Below are positions 1-8,317 of a stretch of DNA of 64,000 nucleotides, in pieces. Each line of letters starts with the position of its first letter. The first letter of the stretch is position 1. The notes under the pieces are model-generated. The model searched no databases. It was not told the origin of the DNA and was given only the letters and a program-made list of their open reading frames with translations. The stretch lies in contig NZ_MODU01000004.1 of assembly GCF_001885075.1 (NCBI RefSeq), positions 3,100,001-3,164,000 of the forward strand. The letters are read 5' to 3'. Source of the stretch: Alteromonas sp. V450. Its GTDB lineage: Bacteria; Pseudomonadota; Gammaproteobacteria; Enterobacterales; Alteromonadaceae. The translations under genes and the position numbers were made by a program.

Positions 1-96
1 TAGCATTAGAAAAAAAACAAGAATAGTGAATATGTCCATTAAAGAAACAAGACTAAGCTTGGCTTGCTGACTATGGCGTTTGTGGTTTCGAGCCAT
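1..96 (-). CDS. second ExbD/TolR-like protein, N-terminus only
   Basis: A partial gene runs off the left edge; 32 codons are visible from an ATG at 96. The peptide has a short basic, His-rich start followed by a hydrophobic segment with SLMDIFTILVFFLML, the pattern of the single N-terminal membrane helix of ExbD/TolR proteins, including the Asp that carries protons in this family. It lies 23 bases after the stop of another ExbD/TolR gene, so the operon has one TolQ-like and at least two TolR-like proteins, as in AglRQS of Myxococcus. Assignment to the family is by sequence pattern; the partner arrangement is inference. Confidence 0.75.
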   Translation of the reverse strand, partial: MARNHKRHSQQAKLSLVSLMDIFTILVFFLML

Positions 97-119
97 CCGT
101 CTGGCTTGTACTGATTGCC

Positions 120-704
120 TCACAACCCCTCCTTCGCGCTAGCAGATTGAGCGTTTTCACCTATTGCCCAGTCAAAACGGGGCATGCCCGCTGGTATCTC
201 CGCAAATGAAACGTCTGGAAACAACGCAGCGTCAACGACCGACGCTGCCACAACGTCTTTGTAAGAGCGCGTCCTTTCTAATAGCGTAACAATGGTCTGG
301 TAGTCTACATCGTCCTCTATCATTAACACGATGTCGTCTTTCTCAGTCCCCTTTGCCAATAAGGTTTGCTTTAATTGTTTCAGTACAAGCTGAATGCCAT
401 CCCAATCTTGGAGTACTTCCCCCTGCTCAGCATCGTCTAAGACCGGGAGTTGCTGTACTAAATAGCCGGATGGAAAGTAGATTGCGCTACCTTGTGAACT
501 TACTACCAACTCAATTTGCTGACTTTCTATACTTTCTCCATCACCAAGTGCATCAAGCCCAGGTAATTTAAGTTCAACGACGGTAATGCGAGAAAACACC
601 ATCATCATGAGTAGAACGGGTACCAACACTATCATTAGGTTAAGAAATGAGGTTATATCCAACTCGGCGTCTGGCTTTCTCAGGCGTGTACGTTTGCCTA
701 ACAT
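120..704 (-). CDS. ExbD/TolR-like biopolymer transport protein
   Basis: 194 residues. An N-terminal basic stretch is followed by one membrane helix (about residues 17-40) containing DITSFLNLMIVLVPVLL, the ExbD/TolR signature with the proton-carrying Asp before the helix core. The rest is a periplasmic domain. Such proteins pair with a TolQ/ExbB channel to convert proton flow into force on envelope components. The gene starts 6 bases after the TolQ-like gene ends and is followed by a second TolR-like gene. It is somewhat longer than typical ExbD (about 140 residues). The true substrate is unknown; the operon does not contain tonB, tolA, tolB or pal, so this is not the standard Ton or Tol system. 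Confidence 0.85.
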   Translation of the reverse strand: MLGKRTRLRKPDAELDITSFLNLMIVLVPVLLMMMVFSRITVVELKLPGLDALGDGESIESQQIELVVSSQGSAIYFPSGYLVQQLPVLDDAEQGEVLQDWDGIQLVLKQLKQTLLAKGTEKDDIVLMIEDDVDYQTIVTLLERTRSYKDVVAASVVDAALFPDVSFAEIPAGMPRFDWAIGENAQSASAKEGL

Positions 705-710
705 GATTGC

Positions 711-1376
711 TTACTCATCCGTTTCGCGACTAAGTGACGCTACTGCCTTTTTTGCCATTAGCGCGTTAAGGCACTTCACGCCAGCCATTTCCATACTATC
801 TACAATTTCTGTGGTTTTAGATTGAAGTAAAGAATGGAAGCCCAACAGTGGAATAGCAGCTATCAAACCAAATGCTGTGGTATTCATTGCAATAGAAATA
901 CTTTGAGATAACAAACTCGCTTTTTCTGAAGGATCGGCGTTAGCCACAGCTGAAAAGGCGGCGATCAAGCCAATAATTGTACCCAGTAGACCGAGCAGTG
1001 TGGAAATATTCGCCAGCGTGCCTAAGTAGGGCGTACGTTTCTCGAGACGGGGAATGGTTTCCATTAACCCTTCTTCCATAGCGTACTCGATATCTTCTCG
1101 TCTAGGGCTTACTTGGAGGCGGGCAATACCTGCCCCAATAACACGGCTGATAGGTGCTTTTCCTTGCTCTCCCAAACGACGTACCTGATCGTATTGTTGG
1201 CTACTTAAAAGCGGCTCCAATTCTGCGAAAGCGCGCTTGTTCGTTCGCTTCGCTGCGCTTAAGAAAAAGTAACGCTCAAGCGCGATGGCAATACCTATCG
1301 CTAGGACAATGGCAATAGGGAACATAAATGGGCCACCTTCTTGAAAAAAGCGAATGATTACTTCGAAGACTTGCAT
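711..1376 (-). CDS. MotA/TolQ/ExbB proton-channel family protein
   Basis: 221 residues with the MotA/TolQ/ExbB layout: a first membrane helix near residues 14-34 (GPFMFPIAIVLAIGIAIALE), a cytoplasmic loop, then two helices in the C-terminal half with the conserved block TLLGLLGTIIGLIAAF and a later MNTTAFGLIAAIPLL. These Thr/Ala-rich helices line the ion path in the family. The start ATG has an AGAGGA ribosome site upstream. It heads a TolQ-TolR-TolR set at the 3' end of a long leftward operon, 114 bases after the preceding gene. By analogy to AglR it should be the motor stator of an envelope machine; the cargo is not known. Confidence 0.9.
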   Translation of the reverse strand: MQVFEVIIRFFQEGGPFMFPIAIVLAIGIAIALERYFFLSAAKRTNKRAFAELEPLLSSQQYDQVRRLGEQGKAPISRVIGAGIARLQVSPRREDIEYAMEEGLMETIPRLEKRTPYLGTLANISTLLGLLGTIIGLIAAFSAVANADPSEKASLLSQSISIAMNTTAFGLIAAIPLLGFHSLLQSKTTEIVDSMEMAGVKCLNALMAKKAVASLSRETDE

Positions 1377-1490
1377 GATTTTTCCTCTGTAAAAATGGCA
1401 GCGTTAACACAGCCGCTGCACTTGTCATTTTAAATTGTTCTGACACAAAATAACGTATCCCCACTCTCACACTTTTTATGGTATTGATAC

Positions 1491-1838
1491 CTATTTTTCA
1501 GCCTGCTTTACCGGTACATTCTCGTGAGTTCGCGTTACGCCAAACTCATGTGATAATGCAACCTTGCGTAAAAATTGCTTCCGTTCTATCGGTTTTAGTT
1601 TGTTGCTTTGCGGCTTCCAAGACAGCGTACCTTCAATTTTTCGATGTTTGGGTAACTGCCAAGGTACAATACTGATCACGCGGGGCTGCTCTTTATCGCC
1701 GCGAATTGTGGCTTCTAATCGCAATGGTTCATTCTTCTGCTTTTCTTCTTGCTGAGCGCTAGTTGGTAAACTTGTAAACAACAAGGTGCATGCAATACTC
1801 AACAATACAAATAGCAATGTAAAAATCGACTTAATCAT
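1491..1838 (-). CDS. small exported protein of unknown function
   Basis: I do not recognise this protein. It has a clear N-terminal signal segment (IKSIFTLLFVLLSIACTLLF, ending near PTSAQ) and a short basic periplasmic part rich in Lys/Arg/Gln. The ATG at 1838 is preferred over the one at 1853 because AAGGA lies about 7 bases upstream of it. It overlaps the end of the TPR lipoprotein gene by 8 bases, which argues for translational coupling, and it sits between the TPR lipoproteins and the TolQR-like set. Its position suggests a periplasmic accessory of that machine, an inference only. Confidence 0.7.
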   Translation of the reverse strand: MIKSIFTLLFVLLSIACTLLFTSLPTSAQQEEKQKNEPLRLEATIRGDKEQPRVISIVPWQLPKHRKIEGTLSWKPQSNKLKPIERKQFLRKVALSHEFGVTRTHENVPVKQAEK

Positions 1839-2652
1839 GTTGGCGTCCTTCATCAGTTGCAGGTAGCTGGCGTTTTACATCGGCTATCCAGCGTGCAATC
1901 TTTTTTGATTCCTTTTGGTTAACTTCACCAGTCACAGGTGAATTAACTAGCGCGGCATACTTTTCGTAATATTGCAGCGCCTTGTTTTTTTCGCCCATAT
2001 ATAAATCGTATAAAATGCCCAAGTTATAATATGTGGTGGGATTGCCAGGCCATGCATCGAGGGCGTCTAAATACAAACTCTCAGCCATGGTAAACTCGCC
2101 CTCTTCTCGTGCCATTATGCCCAGTCGGTTCAATGCAAAATAGTTGTTCTCATTATGCTTTCGTGCCGTTTCATAATGCACACGAGCCTCTTTGATTTGC
2201 GCATTATCTTGTGCAATGTCACCTAACAACACATAAATAGCGGAAGGTACGTCAGCAAAACTGGATTTTTTGATATCTGCGATAAGTGTCAAAAGCAGCG
2301 CTTTTGCTTGTTCATTTTTGCCTTGTCGATAAAGCGACAACGCGTCATGAAATTTTGTTTGGTGTTGAACTGAGAAAGCGTGTTTTGTCAATTCGTAACG
2401 ATTTGTGCGCTGTCTAAGTGCCTGTGCGTTTTGTGGTTCTGTTGTGAGGTTACCTTGCGCTTTTCTAGCTCGCTCTGTCTTTTCTCCCGATAGCGTTTGA
2501 GGGTCTCTTTCTGGTTGCTCTACTGTTTCTGGCTCACCCTGTGTACTGGAGAATATGGGAAACGATAAGCTGCTACATCCTGACAGCATTAGCGCTGCTA
2601 GCACGCTACAAAAGCACGTTTTCAAAACTGTAATACGGTTAGAAATGTTCAA
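1831..2652 (-). CDS. TPR-repeat lipoprotein (GltE/AglT-like position)
   Basis: 273 residues. A lipoprotein signal ends in LMLSGC (lipobox), so the mature protein should be anchored by its Cys. The C-terminal two thirds contain tetratricopeptide repeats, seen as EQAKALLLTLIA, KEARVHYETARKHN, ENNYFALNRLGIMAREEGEF and TTYYNLGILYDLYMGE. TPRs mediate protein-protein contacts. The start is a TTG with a strong GAGGAG site 7 bases upstream, overlapping the preceding gene by 14 bases. In Myxococcus, TPR lipoproteins (AglT/GltE) are part of the gliding machine; here the link is by synteny and domain type and was not tested. Confidence 0.85.
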   Translation of the reverse strand: MNISNRITVLKTCFCSVLAALMLSGCSSLSFPIFSSTQGEPETVEQPERDPQTLSGEKTERARKAQGNLTTEPQNAQALRQRTNRYELTKHAFSVQHQTKFHDALSLYRQGKNEQAKALLLTLIADIKKSSFADVPSAIYVLLGDIAQDNAQIKEARVHYETARKHNENNYFALNRLGIMAREEGEFTMAESLYLDALDAWPGNPTTYYNLGILYDLYMGEKNKALQYYEKYAALVNSPVTGEVNQKESKKIARWIADVKRQLPATDEGRQHD

Positions 2653-5605
2653 TGGAAATCTCCTCTCGTATTTCGTTCTTCCGATAGCGATTTGGATATA
2701 ATTCAGCCAGTTCGCTGAAGCTTTCCTTCACCCACTTATCAAAGACACCGTCCCAACTTCTTTTTATATTTATTTCGTAAACTTGAATGGCCTGCTCTTC
2801 AAAAGGGTACGCCTGTTCTTCTAACAATAAGTTGTATTGTTCTAGTTCAAGTGAATTCAGCTCAGCAGGCCGTTCTGACGCCATGAGATCTCTCGCAAGC
2901 CTGCGATACAGGCCACCGAGTTGATGGTTTGCGATAGTGACGTAATCCCGAACGCCATAGGCAAGCACCTTGTTGTGTGCGTCTACTGCTTTTACCAGCG
3001 CACGACGTTTTTTTGTAAGGCTTTGCTTTAATGGTTGAGTGAGCTTTTGCTGCTCAAAGACATATTTCGCATCATCGGCAAATACCATCGCTGCCATAGC
3101 AGCAAGTGTTTGCGAGCGCAGCGTGGCCTTCTCTCCTGCGTTGTCATGTGACTTTATAAGTTTGTCTAACCAGTAACGCCGTTTGTTGCTTTCTTTGCTC
3201 TGAGAATAAAACTCGCTCAGGGTAAAACGCGCCTCTGTTGCTAAATCGAAGGGCTCCGGGTAAGTATGAGCATAGGTGCGATAAGCGGATAAAGACGCAG
3301 AGCGGTTGCCTGCGTTCTCATAATACACCGCCGATTGATATAACGCTTCTTGGCCCGTTTGGCTTTGCTTATTTTCTTGCCACACTGCCTTTAGTATGTC
3401 GGCAGCGGCCTGCCACTGTTCAGTCTCTTCATAAACATACAGTCTTTTCTCGTCTATTGTCTTAGCAAGCTCATGGCCGGCAAAGCGAATGGCAAAATCA
3501 TCTAAAAGTGCTTGTGCCTCATCAAAACGGGACGCTGCAATCAAATAATTTGCTGCGTCATATTGTGCGTTCACCCTTACATCTACATCAGGTGTTTTAT
3601 CGATAATGCGATTTAAATGCTCAATAGCCGACGCTAAATCTCCTTGCCCAACTGCCTGTTCTGCTTGCTTGTAAATACTTATTGCATAATTGCGCGTAAG
3701 CGCATTAACGTTTGTATCTTGCGTGGCCATTCTCGACAAAATATTTGCATAAGCTTGCTCTGCAGATTTAAAGCGAGCAAGGCCGAACAAAGCGTGAGCT
3801 TCTACCAACTCTGCAGAATGTTGTATTGATAACGCAACCGCTTTATGTTGCGTTTCTGGCGGTGAAAGCAGCCATTCGCTGAATTTCAACGCATGCTCAA
3901 AATCACCTTCTTCAAAGTAAGCCTGCATAACGGTTTGCGTTACTTTTACTGCTCTTGGATCACCTTCAAACGTGTCGATAAAACGCAATTGACTCTTTCG
4001 TTGTTGTTCTAGCAGCGCGTGCCTTTCATCGTTACTTTTTTCATTATGAGAGGCTAGCAAGTTAATGTATGACAGCAGCGCCGTGTAGGCGCCGTCTCCG
4101 GCCATGGGATGGGTTGGAAAGTCATACGCAAAGCGCTCATAGTGAAAAATCGCTTTGTCGTATTGTTTTGACTCAAAGTAACTTTCAGCCAAGTTGAATT
4201 CCACCTGAGGTCGCAGTTTGTCATCAGGAAAGGTATTGATAAATTCTGTATAAAACCGCGCGGCTTTATCAAACGCAAGGTTAGCTTGTTCATTTAGCGA
4301 GGCATCGTCATAACCTTGCAGTATTTCTGGAAGCGAGGTGCGCCTGTTTGGTGCTGTTAATCGTTGGGCTAAACTATGTTCTGTTTGCGCGAGCTCTTGC
4401 AGATAATCGTACAAGTAGGGCTTCGCATTTTCTTTGCATTGGTGGCACAACTCGTCAAACACCCCCTGCTCTTTTCCGAAAGCAGCAACGAAACCCGCCT
4501 TAGCATCAAGCACTTCACTCGGAAAGTCTCCAAGAATGAAAGCATCAATATGCTTAACGTAGAACGACACTGCCTCTCTATGCATTGGGTAAGCGGATGC
4601 AAATGCCAAGTACGCTTCACTGGCATCAATAAATCTATCATTATCGAGATGCTGTTGGGCCAATTCATCAAACACCAAATGGCGATAAGGCGCTGCGCTT
4701 TTAGATTCATAAAAAGCCACCACTGCTTTGCCATTTCCGCGATAAGAAAACAGTGAAGCCATCAGTCTCAAGCTATCTTTAACTAATCTTTGCTGTCCTT
4801 TCGACAACAAGGTTAAGTTTACCGATTGCTCTTGTTCAATTTCCTCAAGTTCGAGATACAGAAAGCTGGCAGAGAGCATATTATCAAAGGCAACTAAGGC
4901 AGCATCATAGTCTTCTACGTTGTAGTAAGCCCATCCCTGCATGTAAGAGGACATGACGTAAAATGGATTATCTTTGCCGTACTCGATAACGCGGTTGTAA
5001 ACCACAGCAGCCTCACTGTAGTTCCCTTCACTGTAAAAAACCTCACCCAACCTAAACCAGGCCTCAGGCGCATGTATCGATTCCGGAAATATTGTTAGTA
5101 ATGCACGCAAAGTTTCTACACTTTTTTCTCCCTGCGCATTCAGGTCATATGCACGAGATAGCTGGTACATCATCGCTTCTTTTGTTGGGTCGTCAGGATA
5201 ACTAGCGAGTACCTTTTCATATGCTTTTATCGCCGCTTCATACCCAGTCGTATCAGAAAACGTATCGCCCGTAGACTGCTTTTCTTCAGCCAGTAACATT
5301 TCAACGTCCGCGAGCCTGAAGTCTAGATGACGAGATAAGCCTTTATCGTCAAGCTTATCAACGAGCTGCGCATAGCCGTTGCGAATTTCACTTAACTCTA
5401 GCGGCTTGAGCTTAGTTGGCGTCACGGTAATAGGTTTGATAGATAAATCGGCAAGTAACGTACTTTTTGTTTCTTTTACCGGCATTACCTTTTTCTGCTC
5501 ATCAAACGTAAAAGAACATCCGCAGAGTGACAGTGCAAGTAGGCTCACCCAATATTTTTTAGGAAAGCGTAAAAAGGTATTTTTCGACAACCAGTTTACC
5601 TTCAT
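2639..5605 (-). CDS. large TPR-repeat lipoprotein (GltD-like position)
   Basis: 988 residues. The N-terminus is a lipoprotein signal with LSLCGC near residues 26-31. The body is built of many degenerate TPR units of the BamD/YbgF kind, for example ATKE-type segments DPTKEAMMYQLSRAYDL, APEAWFRLGEVFYSEGNY, RPQVEFNLAESYFESKQY and SQTGQEALYQSAVYYENAG, spread over almost the whole length. It should be a periplasmic solenoid scaffold. Its ATG overlaps the stop of the upstream gene by four bases (ATGA), a sign of translational coupling. Size, TPR content and place beside a smaller TPR lipoprotein and TolQR genes resemble GltD/AgnA of Myxococcus; this remains inference. Confidence 0.85.
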   Translation of the reverse strand: MKVNWLSKNTFLRFPKKYWVSLLALSLCGCSFTFDEQKKVMPVKETKSTLLADLSIKPITVTPTKLKPLELSEIRNGYAQLVDKLDDKGLSRHLDFRLADVEMLLAEEKQSTGDTFSDTTGYEAAIKAYEKVLASYPDDPTKEAMMYQLSRAYDLNAQGEKSVETLRALLTIFPESIHAPEAWFRLGEVFYSEGNYSEAAVVYNRVIEYGKDNPFYVMSSYMQGWAYYNVEDYDAALVAFDNMLSASFLYLELEEIEQEQSVNLTLLSKGQQRLVKDSLRLMASLFSYRGNGKAVVAFYESKSAAPYRHLVFDELAQQHLDNDRFIDASEAYLAFASAYPMHREAVSFYVKHIDAFILGDFPSEVLDAKAGFVAAFGKEQGVFDELCHQCKENAKPYLYDYLQELAQTEHSLAQRLTAPNRRTSLPEILQGYDDASLNEQANLAFDKAARFYTEFINTFPDDKLRPQVEFNLAESYFESKQYDKAIFHYERFAYDFPTHPMAGDGAYTALLSYINLLASHNEKSNDERHALLEQQRKSQLRFIDTFEGDPRAVKVTQTVMQAYFEEGDFEHALKFSEWLLSPPETQHKAVALSIQHSAELVEAHALFGLARFKSAEQAYANILSRMATQDTNVNALTRNYAISIYKQAEQAVGQGDLASAIEHLNRIIDKTPDVDVRVNAQYDAANYLIAASRFDEAQALLDDFAIRFAGHELAKTIDEKRLYVYEETEQWQAAADILKAVWQENKQSQTGQEALYQSAVYYENAGNRSASLSAYRTYAHTYPEPFDLATEARFTLSEFYSQSKESNKRRYWLDKLIKSHDNAGEKATLRSQTLAAMAAMVFADDAKYVFEQQKLTQPLKQSLTKKRRALVKAVDAHNKVLAYGVRDYVTIANHQLGGLYRRLARDLMASERPAELNSLELEQYNLLLEEQAYPFEEQAIQVYEINIKRSWDGVFDKWVKESFSELAELYPNRYRKNEIREEISIEHF

Positions 5606-7032
5606 TGGTCTTTTCCTACTTTATTCGAACGGCTTGAAGGCGAAGGAGCATCAACATTTATGTCTCGCAATTGCAGCATGGCTAACTTGCTCTGCGCGCT
5701 CTGCTGTTCTAGATATGCCTTTCTTTGTGCGATGACGTTATGAGATGTCAATGTAAGCGAGTCTTCTATGGCGACGATTAGACCACGCGTAGCATTTAAA
5801 TGTTTCTCTATACGAGCCTTTATGAAAGCGACACGCTCCCTTTGCGTTTCAGTTACACTGGGTTTATTGAGAAGCACATCGAAGTTTTGCTGTGCTTCCG
5901 TTGCCTGATTTAGCAACGTCTCAACGTCCTGTAATGCTCGCTGACTCTGCCAATGCGCTTTAGGGTACTGTTCAGTTAATTGCCAAATTAAGATACCTGT
6001 AAGACGCTCGAGACGCTTGCGATAACTAAGGCGCATTTTTCGCTCTTTTGCTAATCTTGTTAGACGCGCTTCGCTGCGTTCTAGTCTGGTATACCATTGG
6101 AGCTGCTGTGCACTGGCAAAAGTAAGCAATGCACGCAACCATTCGTCATCGCGCGTTGAGTGAAGTTGTCCGTCTATTTGAATTCGTTTTTTCAGCTCAT
6201 GAAAAGTAGCAGCAAGCGAATTCAGATGTGCTTGTGTGTCACTAGCATGTGTACTTTGCGAGCGTGTAAGGTGGGTCCTGTCACGCTCCTCTAACAAGTT
6301 GGCGTATATTTCAGCATCCGCTAATTGTAGCGTTAACTCACGCTCAATGTTATACAGCACTAAAAGCTGCTCAAGCTTGTCTTGTTCGCCACCCTCGTTA
6401 TTTACAATAATGTCGGCCAACAAATCATGGTGTGACAGTGGCCATAACGTTTCCCAATTTATCTCTTTAGTCGCAGCCCTGCGTTTATTTGCATCTATTT
6501 CTCTACTCAGGTTTTTCGCCCCTATTGCAACTGCTTTCCAATAACCATCTTCAGATACTTTTTGCGTTAATCTATCAAGTTGGTTAACGCCGTCTTCTAA
6601 TTGGCTTACCAAACGTTCTAGCGTGTTGTAGGCTTGGATTTCACCGCCTTCCTGCGCATAGCCGTAGGCAAGGGCATGGGTCGCTTGGAGCGTAAATAAA
6701 TTGGTCGATTGTGCAGCTAGATAATCCCAAACACCCAAAGCAAGTGGCCAATTGTTGCTTTGAGCTAACCCCCAGCCATAGTGCAAGAGCGCTTCATCTC
6801 TAAGTAGAACTTGCCCATTTTCAAAAAATGTTCGCTGAGTATCGGGCGAGCCCTCTGTGTTCACTTCTGTTTTTTGTGCAAGGGCGCTGGTGTTTATATT
6901 GCTAAAGGCCAGAAGCGCTTCATCTCGTCGCTCTAAATTCAACAGAATTTGACCTTCAGCAAAGAGAACTTGATTAAGCAAAGCTTGGACTTCACGTTGT
7001 TCATTATTGTTGAAGGTTGTTAAGCGCTGCAT
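5602..7032 (-). CDS. TPR-like periplasmic protein, coupled to the preceding TPR gene
   Basis: About 476 residues from an ATG at 7032; the open frame reaches a TTG at 7047. It has no signal peptide of its own. The first 150 residues look TPR-like (FAEGQILLNLERRDEALLAF, HYGWGLAQSNNWPLALGVWDY), followed by a long helical, probably coiled-coil region rich in Glu, Leu, Gln and Arg. Its start lies inside the 3' end of the upstream TPR gene (29-base overlap, different frame). Missing signal peptide plus overlap raise the possibility that the two genes form one exported protein in relatives or through a frameshift. Otherwise it would be cytoplasmic, which fits poorly with its neighbours. Confidence 0.75.
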   Translation of the reverse strand: MQRLTTFNNNEQREVQALLNQVLFAEGQILLNLERRDEALLAFSNINTSALAQKTEVNTEGSPDTQRTFFENGQVLLRDEALLHYGWGLAQSNNWPLALGVWDYLAAQSTNLFTLQATHALAYGYAQEGGEIQAYNTLERLVSQLEDGVNQLDRLTQKVSEDGYWKAVAIGAKNLSREIDANKRRAATKEINWETLWPLSHHDLLADIIVNNEGGEQDKLEQLLVLYNIERELTLQLADAEIYANLLEERDRTHLTRSQSTHASDTQAHLNSLAATFHELKKRIQIDGQLHSTRDDEWLRALLTFASAQQLQWYTRLERSEARLTRLAKERKMRLSYRKRLERLTGILIWQLTEQYPKAHWQSQRALQDVETLLNQATEAQQNFDVLLNKPSVTETQRERVAFIKARIEKHLNATRGLIVAIEDSLTLTSHNVIAQRKAYLEQQSAQSKLAMLQLRDINVDAPSPSSRSNKVGKDQ

Positions 7033-7720
7033 CACTTTTCTCACCAAGCGCTCGTTTTAGTGCTTCTAAAATATGGTGCGCTTCAAGCAAATTACCTGTC
7101 TGATAGGCATCTATCGCGCGATTATATTGCAGATAACGTCGCGTAATGTGTTCTTGCGGTATCGCATCCATGAAGGTGGCAATGTCGCTATTGCCGATGC
7201 TAAGCACACCTTGTGCTGCTTCATAATTCAATTCAAACCACTGCTCTGGCGTAATCAAATCATATTTATCGGCATCCGCAGACGCCACCGCATTAGAAAA
7301 GGCGCGGTAGGCCTTCAGGCCCTCGCTCACCCGCTGGTGCGAAAAATTTAAACGCGCTAACCAATACCACGCTAAAGGACGATTATTTTCCAGTAATGAA
7401 CTGGCTTGTTTAGCAAGATTTTCTTGGGCTGACTTAGGCATGCCATAGCCTAACTGTACCCCACCTTCAAGCAGCGCTATGGTTTGCAACTGCGCGTCGT
7501 CCACACCTTTACGCTTCGCAACCGCCATGCGGCCTAACGCCGTGAGCGGCTCATCTACATAAAGTGAATAAACAGCTTCACCAAAATACACATCATTTAA
7601 ACGTTCTCGATGTGCTTCCTGTGTTTGGTTACGCTGTTCACTGTTATCCGTCGCGAGGGCCCCCTTAGGGGGAACCCCTAACAGTGAAGCCAATATTAAT
7701 CCGCAGAAAAGCCCCTTCAT
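7004..7720 (-). CDS. exported TPR-like protein (GltC-like position)
   Basis: 238 residues with a signal peptide (residues 1-23, ending near GALATDN). The mature part is helical with TPR-like pairs, such as PLAWYWLARLNFSHQRVSEG and YNRAIDAYQTGNLLEAHHIL, so a periplasmic adaptor role is likely. The reading frame ends within the start region of the next gene. Eleven bases separate it from the upstream gene. In myxobacterial Glt clusters a periplasmic TPR protein (GltC) has a comparable place. No catalytic motif is visible. Confidence 0.8.
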   Translation of the reverse strand: MKGLFCGLILASLLGVPPKGALATDNSEQRNQTQEAHRERLNDVYFGEAVYSLYVDEPLTALGRMAVAKRKGVDDAQLQTIALLEGGVQLGYGMPKSAQENLAKQASSLLENNRPLAWYWLARLNFSHQRVSEGLKAYRAFSNAVASADADKYDLITPEQWFELNYEAAQGVLSIGNSDIATFMDAIPQEHITRRYLQYNRAIDAYQTGNLLEAHHILEALKRALGEKSDAALNNLQQ

Positions 7721-7731
7721 ACATTCAAGCC

Positions 7732-8307
7732 TTACAATACACTTGCCATAAATTCAGGCTGATGTTTTGAAGATGAATCGGAGATGGTTAGTTCGATGGC
7801 TTGTGGCTCTTCGCTTTTATCAAAAGTCAGTGAAACAGCTCTTTTGTAGGGCCTATTCTCGGGGCCAATACCAACAAAGAATGCCGTTAATTGATGCTTA
7901 CCCTGATTAATATTGCCCAAATACAAGCGTTGGACCCCACCTCTTTCTAGCGCATTCACCTGTCGCTCGGTATACAAATAATGCGTAGCCAGTTCGTCAT
8001 CAATGCGTAGCTCCACCGAATCGAGCCCGAAGTAGGTACCAACGTCTAAAGATAGGTATACCGCAACTTGAGTGCTCGAGGGAAAAAGCAAATCTTCTTC
8101 AAGAATAAATAGATCACGATTCAGGCCAATCAACGCTTTTTTAAGGTCTTCAATTTGCTCAGATATAGGCGCATCTAACGCCTTTTCATCAGCTAACACG
8201 ACGCCGCTTATCGACGTGATTAACACAAGCGCGCAGACCAAGCTGCGAAGTGCCGGTGAAACAAGCGAAAATAGCGGGTGATTATTTGCTAAATGGTAAA
8301 TTGTCAT
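7732..8307 (-). CDS. exported protein of unknown function with a coiled-coil start
   Basis: 191 residues from the ATG at 8307, chosen because AGGAAA lies just upstream; an in-frame ATG at 8337 would overlap the DUF3570 gene. A hydrophobic signal segment (LVCALVLITSISGVVLADE) is followed by a short helical, coiled-coil-like stretch and then a beta-rich domain (VAVYLSLDVGTYFGLDSVEL, KHQLTAFFVGIG). I do not recognise a named family. The domain looks like an immunoglobulin-like fold. It lies between the outer-membrane DUF3570 protein and the TPR genes and is probably a periplasmic part of the same system. Confidence 0.75.
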   Translation of the reverse strand: MTIYHLANNHPLFSLVSPALRSLVCALVLITSISGVVLADEKALDAPISEQIEDLKKALIGLNRDLFILEEDLLFPSSTQVAVYLSLDVGTYFGLDSVELRIDDELATHYLYTERQVNALERGGVQRLYLGNINQGKHQLTAFFVGIGPENRPYKRAVSLTFDKSEEPQAIELTISDSSSKHQPEFMASVL

Positions 8308-8317
8308 TGTTATTTTC

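Noticed and set aside
4376..4756. 126-codon open frame opposite the 988-residue TPR lipoprotein
   Set aside because: It lies inside a well supported TPR gene and has no coding features.
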